Assembly: GCA_030160035.1 (NCBI GenBank)
Contig: BSNO01000003.1
Span: 1,518,380 to 1,582,379 of the forward strand
Length of the DNA: 64,000 bases
Direction of reading: 5' to 3'
DNA from: Rhizobium albus
GTDB taxonomy: Bacteria; Pseudomonadota; Alphaproteobacteria; Rhizobiales; Rhizobiaceae
Part shown: positions 33,968-43,800 of the stretch, piece by piece
Position numbering within the stretch: the stretch's first letter is position 1
How the letters are laid out: every line of letters starts with the position of its first letter
The notes under the pieces: model-generated
Database searches by the model: none
Seen by the model: the letters and a program-made list of their open reading frames with translations, nothing else
What the model was told of the DNA's origin: nothing
Position numbers and translations under genes: made by a program

Positions 33968-34867
33968 TTAAGCGAAAGCACGGTCGTCGCTGGGCGCCAC
34001 CCCGAAGTGGCGGCTGTATTCGCGACTGAACTGCGAAGCACTTTCGTAGCCGACCTCGAATGCGGCCCGCGTGACGGAATGCGAGCCTGCGAACATCAGG
34101 CGTCTCGCTTCGATCAGCCTGAGCCTCTTCTGGAACTGCAGCGGCGTCGTTCGCGTCACGGCCTTGAAGTGCTCGTGAAAAGCCGACATGCTCATGCCTG
34201 CCGTATGCGCAAGGTCCTCGATCTTCAGCGGTTCGTCGAAGCGATCCTTGATCGTTGCGATGACGCTCGCAATGCGGCTGATGTGGCTGTCGGCGCGCGC
34301 CAGCATCCGAAGCACGCCCGCATGGCCAGCGCTCAGCACCCGGTAATGAATCTCCCGGATGACCAGCGGCGCCAGGATCGGTGCCTCAGGCTGGTCCACC
34401 AGTGCAAAGAGCCGGGCCATGGCATCGACGAGAGCCGCATCCGGCATGCCCACCTGCAGCGTTTCGCAGTTCGCCTGCACCGACCCGTTTGTCGTGGTCC
34501 TCAGGCCGCACTGCACCGCAAGCTCGCGCATCATCGCAACGTCCAGCGCGATGGCGATCGCGAGATAGGGCTTATCCTCGCTTGCCAGAACAACCCTGCT
34601 TTCAGCCGGCAGGTCGAGACCGACGATGAGCGACTGGCCTTCGGCGAACCGCACGCGCATGTCACCGACGACGGACTCCTTCGCGCCCTGCAGCACGAAG
34701 CAGAAGAGCGGCTGGTAGACCATCGGCTCGATGTCGGTCGCCTTCCGGCTTCGCACGATGCTCAAGCCGGGTATCGCTGTCATCAACGGCTGTTCGCCGG
34801 CGCCCTTGGCATCCGCATAGGCGATCACCGCTGGCCGGAGTTTTTCGATGATGTTCTCGCTCGTCAT
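33968..34867 (-). CDS. AraC family transcriptional regulator
   Basis: A 299-residue regulator. The N-terminal AraC_N domain (about 20-170, VYQPLFCFVLQGAKESVVGDMRVRFAEGQSLIVGLDLP) is the cupin-like effector-binding part of the YqhC group. The C-terminal pair of helix-turn-helix motifs (about 200-290) contains IEDLAHTAGMSMSAFHEHFKAVTRTTPLQFQKRLRLIEAR and FEVGYESASQFSREYSRHFG. I prefer ATG 34867 over an upstream in-frame start at 34957 because family proteins begin there. It is divergent from the SDR gene across 146 bases, and activation of that SDR is the standard arrangement for this subgroup. Confidence 0.93.
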   Translation of the reverse strand: MTSENIIEKLRPAVIAYADAKGAGEQPLMTAIPGLSIVRSRKATDIEPMVYQPLFCFVLQGAKESVVGDMRVRFAEGQSLIVGLDLPAESRVVLASEDKPYLAIAIALDVAMMRELAVQCGLRTTTNGSVQANCETLQVGMPDAALVDAMARLFALVDQPEAPILAPLVIREIHYRVLSAGHAGVLRMLARADSHISRIASVIATIKDRFDEPLKIEDLAHTAGMSMSAFHEHFKAVTRTTPLQFQKRLRLIEARRLMFAGSHSVTRAAFEVGYESASQFSREYSRHFGVAPSDDRAFA

Positions 34868-35013
34868 GCGGCAAATATAGACCTGCAGCAGGATGATTGA
34901 AAATACTGGCACCAACACTTCTGGAGGAATAGGCAAGACATCCCAATTATCCGTCAAGCCATTGAAGCAACCAGCGGCTAAAACAGGTCACGTCAATTCG
35001 CAAGGAGTTCCCC

Positions 35014-35778
35014 ATGACCAGCACCACCAAGATCGCTCTGATAACCGGCGGCAGCCGTGGCCTCGGCCGCAACACCGCAGAGCATCTCGCCAGGAAAGGC
35101 GTCGACCTCGTCGTCACCTACAACAGCAACCGCGAGAATGCCGACGCCGTCGTTGCCGAAGCACGGCAGGCGGGCGTGAGCGCAGCAGCACTCAAGCTCG
35201 ATACGACACGCACGGACACATTCGCAGCCTTCAGCGACGAGCTGCGCCAGACGCTGCTGCAGACATTCGATCGGGAGACGATCGATTTTCTCGTCAACAA
35301 TGCGGGCACAGGCATCCACAAGCCGTTCGCCGAGACCACGGAAGAGGATTTCGATCACCTCGTCGCCATCCATCTCAAGGGCGTGTTCTTCCTGACCCAG
35401 CACCTTTTGCCGATGATCGAGGACGGCGGTCGGATCGTGAACGTCTCCAGCGGGCTGGCCCGCTTCACCCTCCCCGGCTACTCCGCTTATGCTGCGATGA
35501 AGGGCGGTATCGAGGTGCTGACGCGCTATCTCGCGAAAGAACTGGGAACACGCCGGATCTCCGTCAACACCATCGCACCAGGCGCCATCGAAACCGATTT
35601 CGGCGGCGGCGTCGTGCGCGACAATACCCATGTCAACGAGATGGTCGCAGCGAGTACGGCGATGGGCAGAGCCGGTTTGCCCGACGATATCGGCGGCGCG
35701 CTGTCGAGCCTGCTCGTCGGGGAGTTCGGCTGGATGACGGGACAGCGGATCGAAGTCTCGGGCGGCCAGAACATCTAG
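35014..35778 (+). CDS. SDR family oxidoreductase
   Basis: A classical short-chain dehydrogenase of 254 residues. The cofactor motif is GGSRGLG near residues 12-18, NNAG is near 95, the catalytic serine is in NVSSG, and the YxxxK motif is YAAMK. The Arg/Asn-rich loop after strand 2 (TYNSNREN) favours NADPH. The start has AAGGAG seven bases upstream. Together with the divergent AraC regulator it forms the common AraC/SDR pair of stress or aldehyde response; the substrate is unknown. A terminator follows. Confidence 0.94.
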   Translation: MTSTTKIALITGGSRGLGRNTAEHLARKGVDLVVTYNSNRENADAVVAEARQAGVSAAALKLDTTRTDTFAAFSDELRQTLLQTFDRETIDFLVNNAGTGIHKPFAETTEEDFDHLVAIHLKGVFFLTQHLLPMIEDGGRIVNVSSGLARFTLPGYSAYAAMKGGIEVLTRYLAKELGTRRISVNTIAPGAIETDFGGGVVRDNTHVNEMVAASTAMGRAGLPDDIGGALSSLLVGEFGWMTGQRIEVSGGQNI

Positions 35779-35801
35779 GTCTGGTTGATCTGCCGTAAAC
35801 G

Positions 35802-35830
35802 AAAAAGGCCGGGCGAAAGCCCGGCCTTTT
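35802..35830. terminator. Bidirectional terminator between the SDR and phytase-like esterase genes
   Basis: Stem GGCCGGGC (35807-35814) / GCCCGGCC (35819-35826) with loop GAAA, flanked by five A residues on the left and four T residues on the right, between convergent genes. Confidence 0.92.
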
Positions 35831-35851
35831 CATGATTGTCCGAAGAAACGC

Positions 35852-38053
35852 TCAGAACTCGGAAACGCCGCCGATCGACCAGAAGAAGGTCTCGCCGGAG
35901 GAATCGTCCACGCCGTCATTGTCGGTGACGACGAAGGCTTCCCCGCTCGCGTCCACGGCAAAGCCTTCCACCTTGTCGACGATGTAGCCGTTGTATGCAG
36001 CAAGACCCGGAATGAAGTCGTGGACTTCTTCCTTGGCGACCACGGGCAGTTCTCCGCTTAGTTCGGCGCCTGCAAGCTCGGCCACCGGTACGCGGTAGAG
36101 CTTCTTCAGCTCGGCTGCCGCACCAATCTGGTTGTCGCGCTCGACGATGTAGACATGCTCACCGTGCAGCGTGATTTCGGACAGGCCGACCCAGCCCTCG
36201 CCCTTCGCTTCCAGCGGATAGTGAACGGCTGCCCACTCGCCCGAAGCCGGCGTATAGGAAACCAGCTTCACCATGCCTTCCGGATCGTTGCCCCACTCGC
36301 GCTGGATGGCGATCCAGAGCGTCCCGTCGATCATCGTGATGCCTTCGGCGCCGGACCGCGTGGCACCCTCGAGCAGTGCTTCAGGGAAGAGGACTTCCTC
36401 CTGGATCGCACCCTCGGCGTTCACGCGATAGATCGCATGCGGAATGCCCTCATCGGCATCACCCTCATTGGCGAGCCAGAAGCCGCCCTCGCCGTCTGCG
36501 ACGATGCCTTCCAGATCCATGTTTTGCGCGGTTTCGCCATCGCGGGTGATCGTGATGGCATCGGTGATCTGAGCAGGCGTCACGCTGGCATCGATCACAT
36601 ACATGCGCGGCTGGGCAGCGAAGACGGAATCGCTGACAGCATAGAGGCGCCCGGCTTCGGACGGATCGGCAGCGAGGCCCGACAACGCACCGAAAGCGAT
36701 CGGCAGTTCGTTCTCGTCGCGCGTGGAGACGATCGTCGGGTACTGGGCGGCACCCTCGGTGCGCTCGAAGATCATGACATGCGCACGCACGCCACCGTCT
36801 TCGATGAGGTCGACTTCGTTGGCGACGGCGAAAAGGTTGCGCTCGGGGATCGCAACGATGCCTTCCGGCGAGATGCCCGAGGGCAGGATCTGAAGAAGCT
36901 CAGGCGCAGCATCTGCACCGTTGTCGCGATAGACGCCAACGACCGAACCACGCTCGGACAAAGGCAGGATCAGCGTTTCGTCGCCGAAGCGGGCGACTTC
37001 CATGCCCTCCGGCTCGATGCCCTTGGCGTCCGAACGACCGTCGGGATAGTGGCCGAGGAGCGCCACTTCGTGCTCGAAGCTGTTGCCGCTCTCATAGAGC
37101 ACTTCGCCCATCTTGTTCATGATGGTGAAGCCACGCGAACCGCCCTCATAGTCGCCTTCATTGGCGATGGCGAAGCGGTCATTGTCCAGCCACTGGATCG
37201 CATCCGGCTCGCGCTTCACGGCCGTCGCCGAGCCGGAGAAATCGAACGCACCGTCGTCTTCGGTGTCGATGCCTGTCAGGTCCACCGCACCAGCGGAGAA
37301 ATGCGCGGTCACGGTGCCATCGGCAGCGTTGATGATCGCGATATGGTTGTTTTCCTGGAGCGTCACGGCAAGTTCGTTGGCTTCGTTGAAGTCGACGAAT
37401 TCCGGCTCCGGATCTTCAGGCGCAATTTCGGCGAGGCCCGTCAGGTCCACCGTGATCATCGCATCGCAATCCGGCACGCCATCGGTCAGCGGGAAGATTT
37501 TCACGTCCCCGGCAGGCATCTGCGGGATGACGCCGTCGTTCAGGTCCTCGTCACGCTGGTTCTCGATGGCGACCGCAGCGAACGTACCGTCCGGTGATAC
37601 TGCGGTGGAATCAGGCTGACCGCCAAGATCGCACTGCGCTTCCATCGTCTGCGTCGCGATATCGACGACGGCCAGGAAGCCCGAAGGCTGCGTCAGGTCT
37701 TCGGTCGTGTTGACGCCGACCAGCACCTTGGAGCCGGCAACGGAAACGGCCGTTGGCTCGCCACCGTCCATCGCGAGGAAGCCGCCTGCCACGGGAGCGG
37801 CGGCGTCGGTAATGTCGATGAAGCCGATGCCACCTGCCGGGCTGTCCGAGTAGATCAGCATCATGCCGTCTTCGGTGGCCGTGATGATCTCGGCGGAAGA
37901 CGGCGCGTTGACGTCTGCGTCTTCCGGCTTGTTGTCGACGACCGGGAAGGACGCGATGCGGTTGAAGTTCATGGCTTCCTGCGCCCACGCACCGGTGGTG
38001 GTCAGCAGGGTGCCGGCAAGCAAGGTCATTGCAAAATGTCTGGTGGTCGTCAT
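35852..38053 (-). CDS. Secreted esterase-like activity of phytase family protein
   Basis: A 733-residue protein with a Sec signal peptide (about 1-25, ending TGAWAQ) and a beta-propeller-type body with many aspartate/glutamate-rich turns, probably calcium-binding. The second half (about 400-725) corresponds to the esterase-like-phytase domain, with AFGALSGLAADPSEAGRLYAVSD, MDLEGIVADGEGGFWLANEGD and VEGFAVDASGEAFVVTDNDGVDD. The first half has choice-of-anchor/lactonase-like repeats. The ATG at 38053 follows GGAGGGG. A perfect Pho box lies 61-78 bases upstream, so expression under phosphate starvation and release of phosphate from organic esters is the best inference. The actual substrate is untested. 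Confidence 0.87.
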   Translation of the reverse strand: MTTTRHFAMTLLAGTLLTTTGAWAQEAMNFNRIASFPVVDNKPEDADVNAPSSAEIITATEDGMMLIYSDSPAGGIGFIDITDAAAPVAGGFLAMDGGEPTAVSVAGSKVLVGVNTTEDLTQPSGFLAVVDIATQTMEAQCDLGGQPDSTAVSPDGTFAAVAIENQRDEDLNDGVIPQMPAGDVKIFPLTDGVPDCDAMITVDLTGLAEIAPEDPEPEFVDFNEANELAVTLQENNHIAIINAADGTVTAHFSAGAVDLTGIDTEDDGAFDFSGSATAVKREPDAIQWLDNDRFAIANEGDYEGGSRGFTIMNKMGEVLYESGNSFEHEVALLGHYPDGRSDAKGIEPEGMEVARFGDETLILPLSERGSVVGVYRDNGADAAPELLQILPSGISPEGIVAIPERNLFAVANEVDLIEDGGVRAHVMIFERTEGAAQYPTIVSTRDENELPIAFGALSGLAADPSEAGRLYAVSDSVFAAQPRMYVIDASVTPAQITDAITITRDGETAQNMDLEGIVADGEGGFWLANEGDADEGIPHAIYRVNAEGAIQEEVLFPEALLEGATRSGAEGITMIDGTLWIAIQREWGNDPEGMVKLVSYTPASGEWAAVHYPLEAKGEGWVGLSEITLHGEHVYIVERDNQIGAAAELKKLYRVPVAELAGAELSGELPVVAKEEVHDFIPGLAAYNGYIVDKVEGFAVDASGEAFVVTDNDGVDDSSGETFFWSIGGVSEF

Positions 38054-38113
38054 GAGCCCCTCCAATCGGACATCGCGCGTCGATCGCGCCGTGCCTGCTC
38101 ATGCAATGTGTCG

Positions 38114-38131
38114 ATGACAGTGGGATGACAG
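38114..38131 (-). promoter_or_regulatory. Pho box (PhoB-binding site) upstream of the phytase-like gene
   Basis: Read on the minus strand this is CTGTCAT-CCCA-CTGTCAT, an exact repeat of the 7-bp PhoB half-site with a 4-bp spacer, 61-78 bases upstream of the start codon. That is a normal activating position, where it would replace the -35 element. Confidence 0.88.
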
Positions 38132-38245
38132 AGAGAGGTCAGGTGACCCCGGCGGCGCGAGGGGGCAAAGGCGCCCCTGAAATAATGTGGTTGATCGGGC
38201 GATCGGGGGTGCCCGCCCCGGCCTTCAGATGCTATGCGCCCCGCA

Positions 38246-38263
38246 CTGTCACAAAACTGTCAT
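38246..38263 (+). promoter_or_regulatory. Pho box immediately upstream of the PiT transporter start
   Basis: CTGTCAC-AAAA-CTGTCAT is one mismatch from the ideal Pho box. It ends only 12 bases before the ATG at 38276. This is too close for a normal PhoB-activated promoter with a leader, so repression of a promoter overlapping or upstream of it is the likelier action. Confidence 0.82.
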
Positions 38264-38275
38264 GAACGGGCAAGC

Positions 38276-39781
38276 ATGGCCAAGAGCGCTCTCGACAAGG
38301 ACCTGAACAAGGTCGTCAACCTGGAAACGGCGACCGGAGACCTCTCCAGAAGCCTAGCTTTTCCAGGGATCGCGCTCGTCTTCCTGCTCGGCGCCATGGT
38401 GGTTGCGGCATTCTATGCCGTCGAAGGCCCGCTCAGCTACCTCGTCATCATCGCGTCCGTCATCGCCGGTTACATGGCGCTCAACATTGGCGCGAACGAC
38501 GTTGCCAACAATATGGGACCGGCTGTCGGCAGCCGGGCACTCACCATGGCCGGCGCGATCGCAATTGCGGTCGTGTGCGAAAGTGCCGGCGCGTTGCTCG
38601 CGGGCGGCGATGTCGTCAAGACCATCTCGAGCGAGTTGCTGCTGCCAGCCGTTCATCTCGAAACGGTGGACTTCATCGTCGTGATGACGGCCGCCCTGCT
38701 CTCCTCCGCCCTGTGGATCAATCTCGCCACCTATCTCGGAGCACCCGTCTCCACGACCCACTCCGTCGTCGGCGGCGTCATCGGAGCTGGCGTCGCGGCG
38801 GCCGGCTTCAGCGTTGTCGCATGGCCCGTGCTGGCGACCATCGTCGCGAGTTGGGTCATCTCGCCGGTGCTCGGCGGCGTCATGGCCGCCGGTGTGCTGG
38901 CTGTCGCCAACGCGACCATCTTGGAACGGGAAGACAAGATCAAAGCGGCCCGCGTCTGGGTGCCGGTTCTCATCTCCGGCATGGCCGCCGTCTTTGCCAT
39001 GTATCTCACGATCAAGGGATTGAGCCGGATCTGGAGTGCCAGCCCGCTCCAGGTCCTGATGCTCGGCGCCGTCTTCGCGGTCATCGGCTGGATGCTGGCG
39101 CGTCCGTGGGTGATGCGCCGGTCGATCGGGCTGGAGAACCGGTCCAAGAGCATCAACGGTCTCTTCCGCCTGCCCTTGATCTTCGCGGCGGCGCTTTTGT
39201 CCTTCGCCCACGGCGCCAATGATGTCGCCAATGCGGTCGGGCCGCTCGCCGCGATCGTTGCGGCAGCCGGCAGCGGCTCGACCGATGTCGCCGCTGTCGC
39301 CCTTCCGCTGTGGGTGCTGGCGATCGGCGCGGTCGGCATCGCGCTCGGCCTTGCTTTGTTCGGTCCGCGGCTGATCAGGCTCGTCGGTGAAAAGATCACC
39401 AAGATGAACGAGATCCGCGCCTATTGCGTCGCCTTCGCCGCAGCAACCACCGTTCTCATCGCTTCCTGGCTTGGACTGCCGGTGTCCTCGACGCACATTG
39501 CCATCGGCGCCGTCTTCGGCGTCGGCTTCCTGCGCGAGGCGACGTCGAACCGCGGCGTGCGCAATCCGGCCGTCCAGCCCTATTCGCTCTTCCTGAACAC
39601 CGACCGCCTCAACAAGACTCCGGAAGAAGCACTCGCCAATTTCCAGAAGCGCGAACGCCGTCGGCTTGTGCGCCGTCAGCACGGCCTGCAGATTGCAGCC
39701 GCCTGGGTGATCACCGTTCCGGCGGCCGGTCTCCTGTCCGCCCTGCTCTACTGGCTGATCGGCCTTCTGATCGTGGCCTGA
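38276..39781 (+). CDS. pit: Inorganic phosphate transporter, PiT family
   Basis: Low-affinity metal-phosphate:proton symporter of 501 residues. Two PiT signature repeats are visible, each with GANDVANNMGPAVGSRAL-like sequence (about 78-95 and in the second half at FAHGANDVANAVGPLAA). About ten to eleven hydrophobic helices are interrupted by a cytoplasmic loop around 235-260, and a basic C-terminal region (FQKRERRRLVRRQHG) precedes the last helix. The conserved STTHS and SSTHI motifs after the signatures are intact. There is no PhoU-like (DUF47) partner gene next to it, unlike many pit operons. It shares its control region with the divergent phytase-like gene. Confidence 0.95.
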   Translation: MAKSALDKDLNKVVNLETATGDLSRSLAFPGIALVFLLGAMVVAAFYAVEGPLSYLVIIASVIAGYMALNIGANDVANNMGPAVGSRALTMAGAIAIAVVCESAGALLAGGDVVKTISSELLLPAVHLETVDFIVVMTAALLSSALWINLATYLGAPVSTTHSVVGGVIGAGVAAAGFSVVAWPVLATIVASWVISPVLGGVMAAGVLAVANATILEREDKIKAARVWVPVLISGMAAVFAMYLTIKGLSRIWSASPLQVLMLGAVFAVIGWMLARPWVMRRSIGLENRSKSINGLFRLPLIFAAALLSFAHGANDVANAVGPLAAIVAAAGSGSTDVAAVALPLWVLAIGAVGIALGLALFGPRLIRLVGEKITKMNEIRAYCVAFAAATTVLIASWLGLPVSSTHIAIGAVFGVGFLREATSNRGVRNPAVQPYSLFLNTDRLNKTPEEALANFQKRERRRLVRRQHGLQIAAAWVITVPAAGLLSALLYWLIGLLIVA

Positions 39782-39797
39782 CCGCCCGGAGAAGGCT

Positions 39798-40259
39798 TCA
39801 GGCCGTCACGAGCTTGTCCACAGCCTCCGCCATCGCCACGGCGCCCCGGTCGGACAGCAGGCGTTTGGCTTCTTTCAGCATCACCCAGTGGCGATAGCGC
39901 TGCCCGATCTCCGGCCACTCGTCGAGCTGGCGCTCCACGCGCAGCGGGAACACCTCCACATTGATGATCGTGCGGCGAAGCAACTGCTTCACTGTCCGGT
40001 AGCTGCCGACCGGTTCCGGATGGACATGCCCTTCGACGCCCGCCTCTTCGAAAGCCTCCTGGGCTGCCGTCTCCTGCGGCGTCAGGCCTTCGATCAGCGA
40101 GCCTTTCGGGAAAATCCAGCGCCCGGTGCGCCGCGAGGTGATCAGGAGGAAGGCGCAACGCCCCTCGATCATCTGATAGGGCACTGCACCATACTGCTTC
40201 TTCGACGCGCGCCGGGAAGAGCCGGAAGCGATGCGATCCATGAGCGTCAACGAAGTCAT
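39798..40259 (-). CDS. NUDIX hydrolase with degenerate Nudix box
   Basis: A 153-residue protein (start taken at ATG 40259; ATG 40241 is also possible). The fold matches diphosphoinositol-polyphosphate/dinucleotide-type Nudix proteins of Rhizobiales, with YGAVPYQ near the start, GRWIFPKGSLIEGL and the helix ETAAQEAFEEAGV. Compared with Gx5Ex7REUxEExGU, position 7 is leucine instead of glutamate and the conserved arginine is glutamine, while the metal-binding EAFEEAG is kept. It probably still hydrolyses a nucleoside-diphosphate-linked or polyphosphate substrate, but activity is less certain. It is convergent with the PiT gene, with 16 bases between stops. Confidence 0.85.
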   Translation of the reverse strand: MTSLTLMDRIASGSSRRASKKQYGAVPYQMIEGRCAFLLITSRRTGRWIFPKGSLIEGLTPQETAAQEAFEEAGVEGHVHPEPVGSYRTVKQLLRRTIINVEVFPLRVERQLDEWPEIGQRYRHWVMLKEAKRLLSDRGAVAMAEAVDKLVTA

Positions 40260-40662
40260 TGCAGTGATCCCACTTATCAACAGGGCGGAGACGGAGCAGA
40301 GGTCGTTCGGACACTGGCCCACCCCCAATTCTCTATGTCATTTTTCGTACTTGAAGCGTTTGGCAAGTCCAGAGTTCCAACGGGTTCGACTTTCCCCAGT
40401 TTCCACCCTCCCAGCGCACAACATCTGGTATTCACATCCAAGCGCTCGCCCAGCCCTTGACCCATGATCCGAGTCGCAGTCTATTGGTTATCACGCTGTG
40501 AACAACGGCCCGCCGGCATGAAGCAGCCGGTCACAAATCAAGACAGTAAGCGTTGGTGAGCCCAGTCGGATGATCCGTTGCGGATCCTTCCTCGGGTTGC
40601 CTCGGCATGGCGTAACGGGGGTTGCCGCAGGCGGCGGCAGGGGTAGCGGAAACGGTGGATTT
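40260..40662. other. Gene-free stretch upstream of nrdJ
   Basis: About 400 bases between the NUDIX gene start and the NrdR boxes. Short open frames here have no ribosome-binding site or family resemblance. I looked for an adenosylcobalamin riboswitch, which would make sense before a B12-dependent enzyme, and saw no convincing B12 box. The segment 40595-40660 is rich in GGCGG/GGGG runs. No function can be assigned. Confidence 0.5.
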
Positions 40663-40678
40663 ACACTATATTTAGTGT
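40663..40678 (+). promoter_or_regulatory. NrdR box 1 upstream of nrdJ
   Basis: ACACTATATTTAGTGT is a near-perfect palindrome matching the NrdR-box consensus ACACWATATATWGTGT at all but one position. NrdR is the zinc-ATP-cone repressor of ribonucleotide reductase genes. The box probably overlaps the -10 region of the promoter (TATATT). Confidence 0.87.
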
Positions 40679-40693
40679 TGCCAGCCACCATCA

Positions 40694-40709
40694 ACACAAC
40701 ATACGGTCT
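40694..40709 (+). promoter_or_regulatory. NrdR box 2 (degenerate) upstream of nrdJ
   Basis: ACACAACATACGGTCT matches 12 of 16 positions of the NrdR consensus and starts 31 bases after box 1, the three-helical-turn spacing seen for paired NrdR boxes in other bacteria. Its agreement in spacing makes it more credible than its sequence alone. Confidence 0.65.
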
Positions 40710-40840
40710 GGATCATTCGATTCCATCACGAGACCGGATTTCGAGGGCTGGCCGCGCCATGAAGAGCGCCGCCGGATGATGACAAATTGCGCCCGCCACG
40801 AAGACCGTCGGCAGGCACACCACGACAAGGACGAGGGACA

Positions 40841-43800
40841 ATGCGCATCGAGCGGCGGTTTACTGAAGCGGGGCAATCGGCCTATGCGGCCATCGAATTC
40901 CGCAAGGCCATCAGCGAGATCAAGAATCCGGATGGCTCCGTCGTCTTCCGGCTCGCCGACATCGACGTTCCGGCGCAGTTCAGCCAGGTTGCGGCCGACA
41001 TCCTCGCCCAGAAATATTTCCGCAAGGCCGGCGTTCCTGCCCGCCTGAAGCGCGTCGAGGAAAACGACGTGCCGTCGTTCCTGTGGCGTTCGGTCGCCGA
41101 CGAGACGGCCCTCGCCGAACTGCCCGAGGACGAGCGCTACGGTTCCGAAACCGATGCCCGCCAGGTCTTCACCCGTCTTGCCGGCACCTGGACCTACTGG
41201 GGCTGGAAGGGCGGCTATTTCAATTCGGAAGAAGACGCCTCCGCCTTCATGGACGAGCTTGCCTACATGCTCGCCACGCAGCGCGTCGCGCCGAATTCCC
41301 CGCAATGGTTCAACACCGGCCTGCACTGGGCCTATGGCATCGATGGCCCCGGCCAGGGCCATTACTATGTCGACCCCTTCACCAAGAAGCTCGTCCAGTC
41401 GCAGTCGGCCTATGAGCACCCGCAGCCGCATGCCTGCTTCATCCAGTCGGTCGAAGACGATCTGGTCAATGAAAGCGGCATCATGGACCTCTGGGTCCGC
41501 GAAGCGCGCCTCTTCAAGTACGGTTCGGGCACCGGCTCCAACTTCTCCTATCTGCGCGGCGAAGGCGAAAAGCTGTCGGGCGGTGGCAAGTCGTCGGGCC
41601 TGATGTCCTTCCTCAAGATCGGTGACCGAGCAGCCGGCGCCATCAAGTCGGGCGGCACCACGCGCCGCGCCGCCAAGATGGTCGTCGTCGACATCGATCA
41701 TCCGGACATCGAAGCCTACATCGACTGGAAGGTGAAGGAAGAGCAGAAGGTCGCCGCCCTCGTCACCGGCTCCAAGATCGTTGCCAAGCACCTGAAGACC
41801 ATCATGAAGGCCTGCCTCAACTGCGAGGCCGACAATGGCGAGTGCTTCGACCCCAAGCTGAACTCGGCACTCAAGCGCGCCATCAAGGACGCCAAGCGTG
41901 ACGCCGTTCCGGAAAACTACGTCAAGCGCGTCATCCAGTTCGCCAAGCAGGGCTATACTGATCTCGACTTCAAGACCTACGACACGGACTGGGATTCCGA
42001 GGCCTATCTGACCGTCTCGGGCCAGAACTCCAACAATTCCGTATCCATCAAGGACGACTTCCTGCGCGCTGTCGAAAGCGATGGCGACTGGAACCTGACC
42101 GCCCGCAAGGACGGCCGCGTGATGAAGACGCTGAAGGCGCGCGATCTGTGGGAAAAGATCGGGGAAGCCGCCTGGGCATCCGCCGATCCGGGCCTGCACT
42201 TCAACACGACCATGAACGACTGGCACACCTGCGTGTCGGCCGGCGCGATCCGCGCGTCGAACCCGTGCTCGGAATACATGTTCCTGGACGACACGGCCTG
42301 CAACCTCGCCTCGCTGAACCTGTTGCAGTTCAAGGACGCGCAGACCAAGAACATCGACATAGAAGCCTATGAGCACGCCGTGCGGCTCTGGACGATGGTG
42401 CTCGAAATCTCGGTCATGATGGCGCAGTTCCCCTCGCGCCAGATCGCCGAGCTCTCCTACAAGTACCGCACGCTCGGCCTCGGCTACGCCAATATCGGCG
42501 GCCTGCTGATGACCTCCGGCATTCCTTACGACTCCAAGGAAGGCCGCGCGATCTGCGGCGCGCTGACAGCCATCATGACCGGCGTCGCCTATGCGACTTC
42601 GGCGGAAATGGCCGGCGAGCTTGGCCCCTTCCCAGGCTACAAGCCCAACCGCGAGCACATGCTGCGCGTCATGCGCAACCATCGCCGTGCCGCCCGTGGC
42701 GAGAGCACCGGCTATGAAAAGCTGTCGGTCAATCCGGTGGCGCTGATCCATGGCGACTGCCCGGACCAGACGCTTGTCACCCATGCGATCGCCGCCTGGG
42801 ATAAGGCCGTCGAGCTCGGCGAGAAGAACGGCTACCGCAATGCCCAGGCGACCGTTATCGCGCCGACCGGCACGATCGGCCTCGTCATGGATTGCGACAC
42901 GACCGGCATCGAGCCCGATTTCGCGCTGGTCAAGTTCAAGAAGCTCGCCGGCGGCGGCTACTTCAAGATCATCAACCGTGCCGTTCCGGAAGCGCTGCGC
43001 ACGCTCGGCTATTCCGAAAGCCAAATCGCCGAGATCGAGGCCTATGCGGTCGGCCACGGCAATCTGAACCAGGCGCCCGGCGTGAACCCCGGCTCGCTGA
43101 AGTCCAAGGGCTTCTCCGACGAGCAGGTGGAAGCGCTGAATGTCGCACTGAAGAGCGCCTTTGACATCAAGTTCGCCTTCAACCAGTGGACACTCGGTGC
43201 TGATTTCCTGAAGGAAAAGCTTGGCGTCACCGATGAGCAGATGAACGATTTCGAGTTCTCGCTGCTTGCCCATCTCGGCTACACCAAGAAGGAAATCGAA
43301 GCCGCCAACATCCATGTCTGCGGTGCCATGACGCTCGAAGGCGCGCCGTTCCTGAAGGACGAGCACCTGCCCGTCTTCGATTGCGCCAACCCCTGCGGCA
43401 AGATCGGCAAGCGCTATCTGTCGGTGGAAAGCCACATCCTGATGATGGCGGCCGCCCAGCCCTTCATCTCGGGCGCGATCTCCAAGACGATCAACATGCC
43501 GAACGAGGCGACCGTCGAGGATTGCAAGAACGCCTACATGCTCTCCTGGAAGCTCGCGCTGAAGGCGAACGCCCTTTACCGCGATGGCTCCAAGCTGTCC
43601 CAGCCGCTCAACGCCTCGCTGATCGAGGACGATGCGGACGAGGATGCCGATGAGGCGATCGAGGCGCTGGTTGCCCAGCCGGCAGCAGCCCAGGCCGTCA
43701 CCATCACGGAGAAGGTCGTCGAGCGCGTCATCGAGCGGCTCTACCGCGACCGCGAGAAGCTGCCGAACCGCCGCAAGGGCTACACCCAGAAAGCCGTCGT

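Noticed and set aside
40260..40662. Adenosylcobalamin riboswitch upstream of nrdJ
   Set aside because: No convincing B12 box on the plus strand; the only GGCAGG-like element is in an unsuitable orientation. NrdR boxes explain regulation better.
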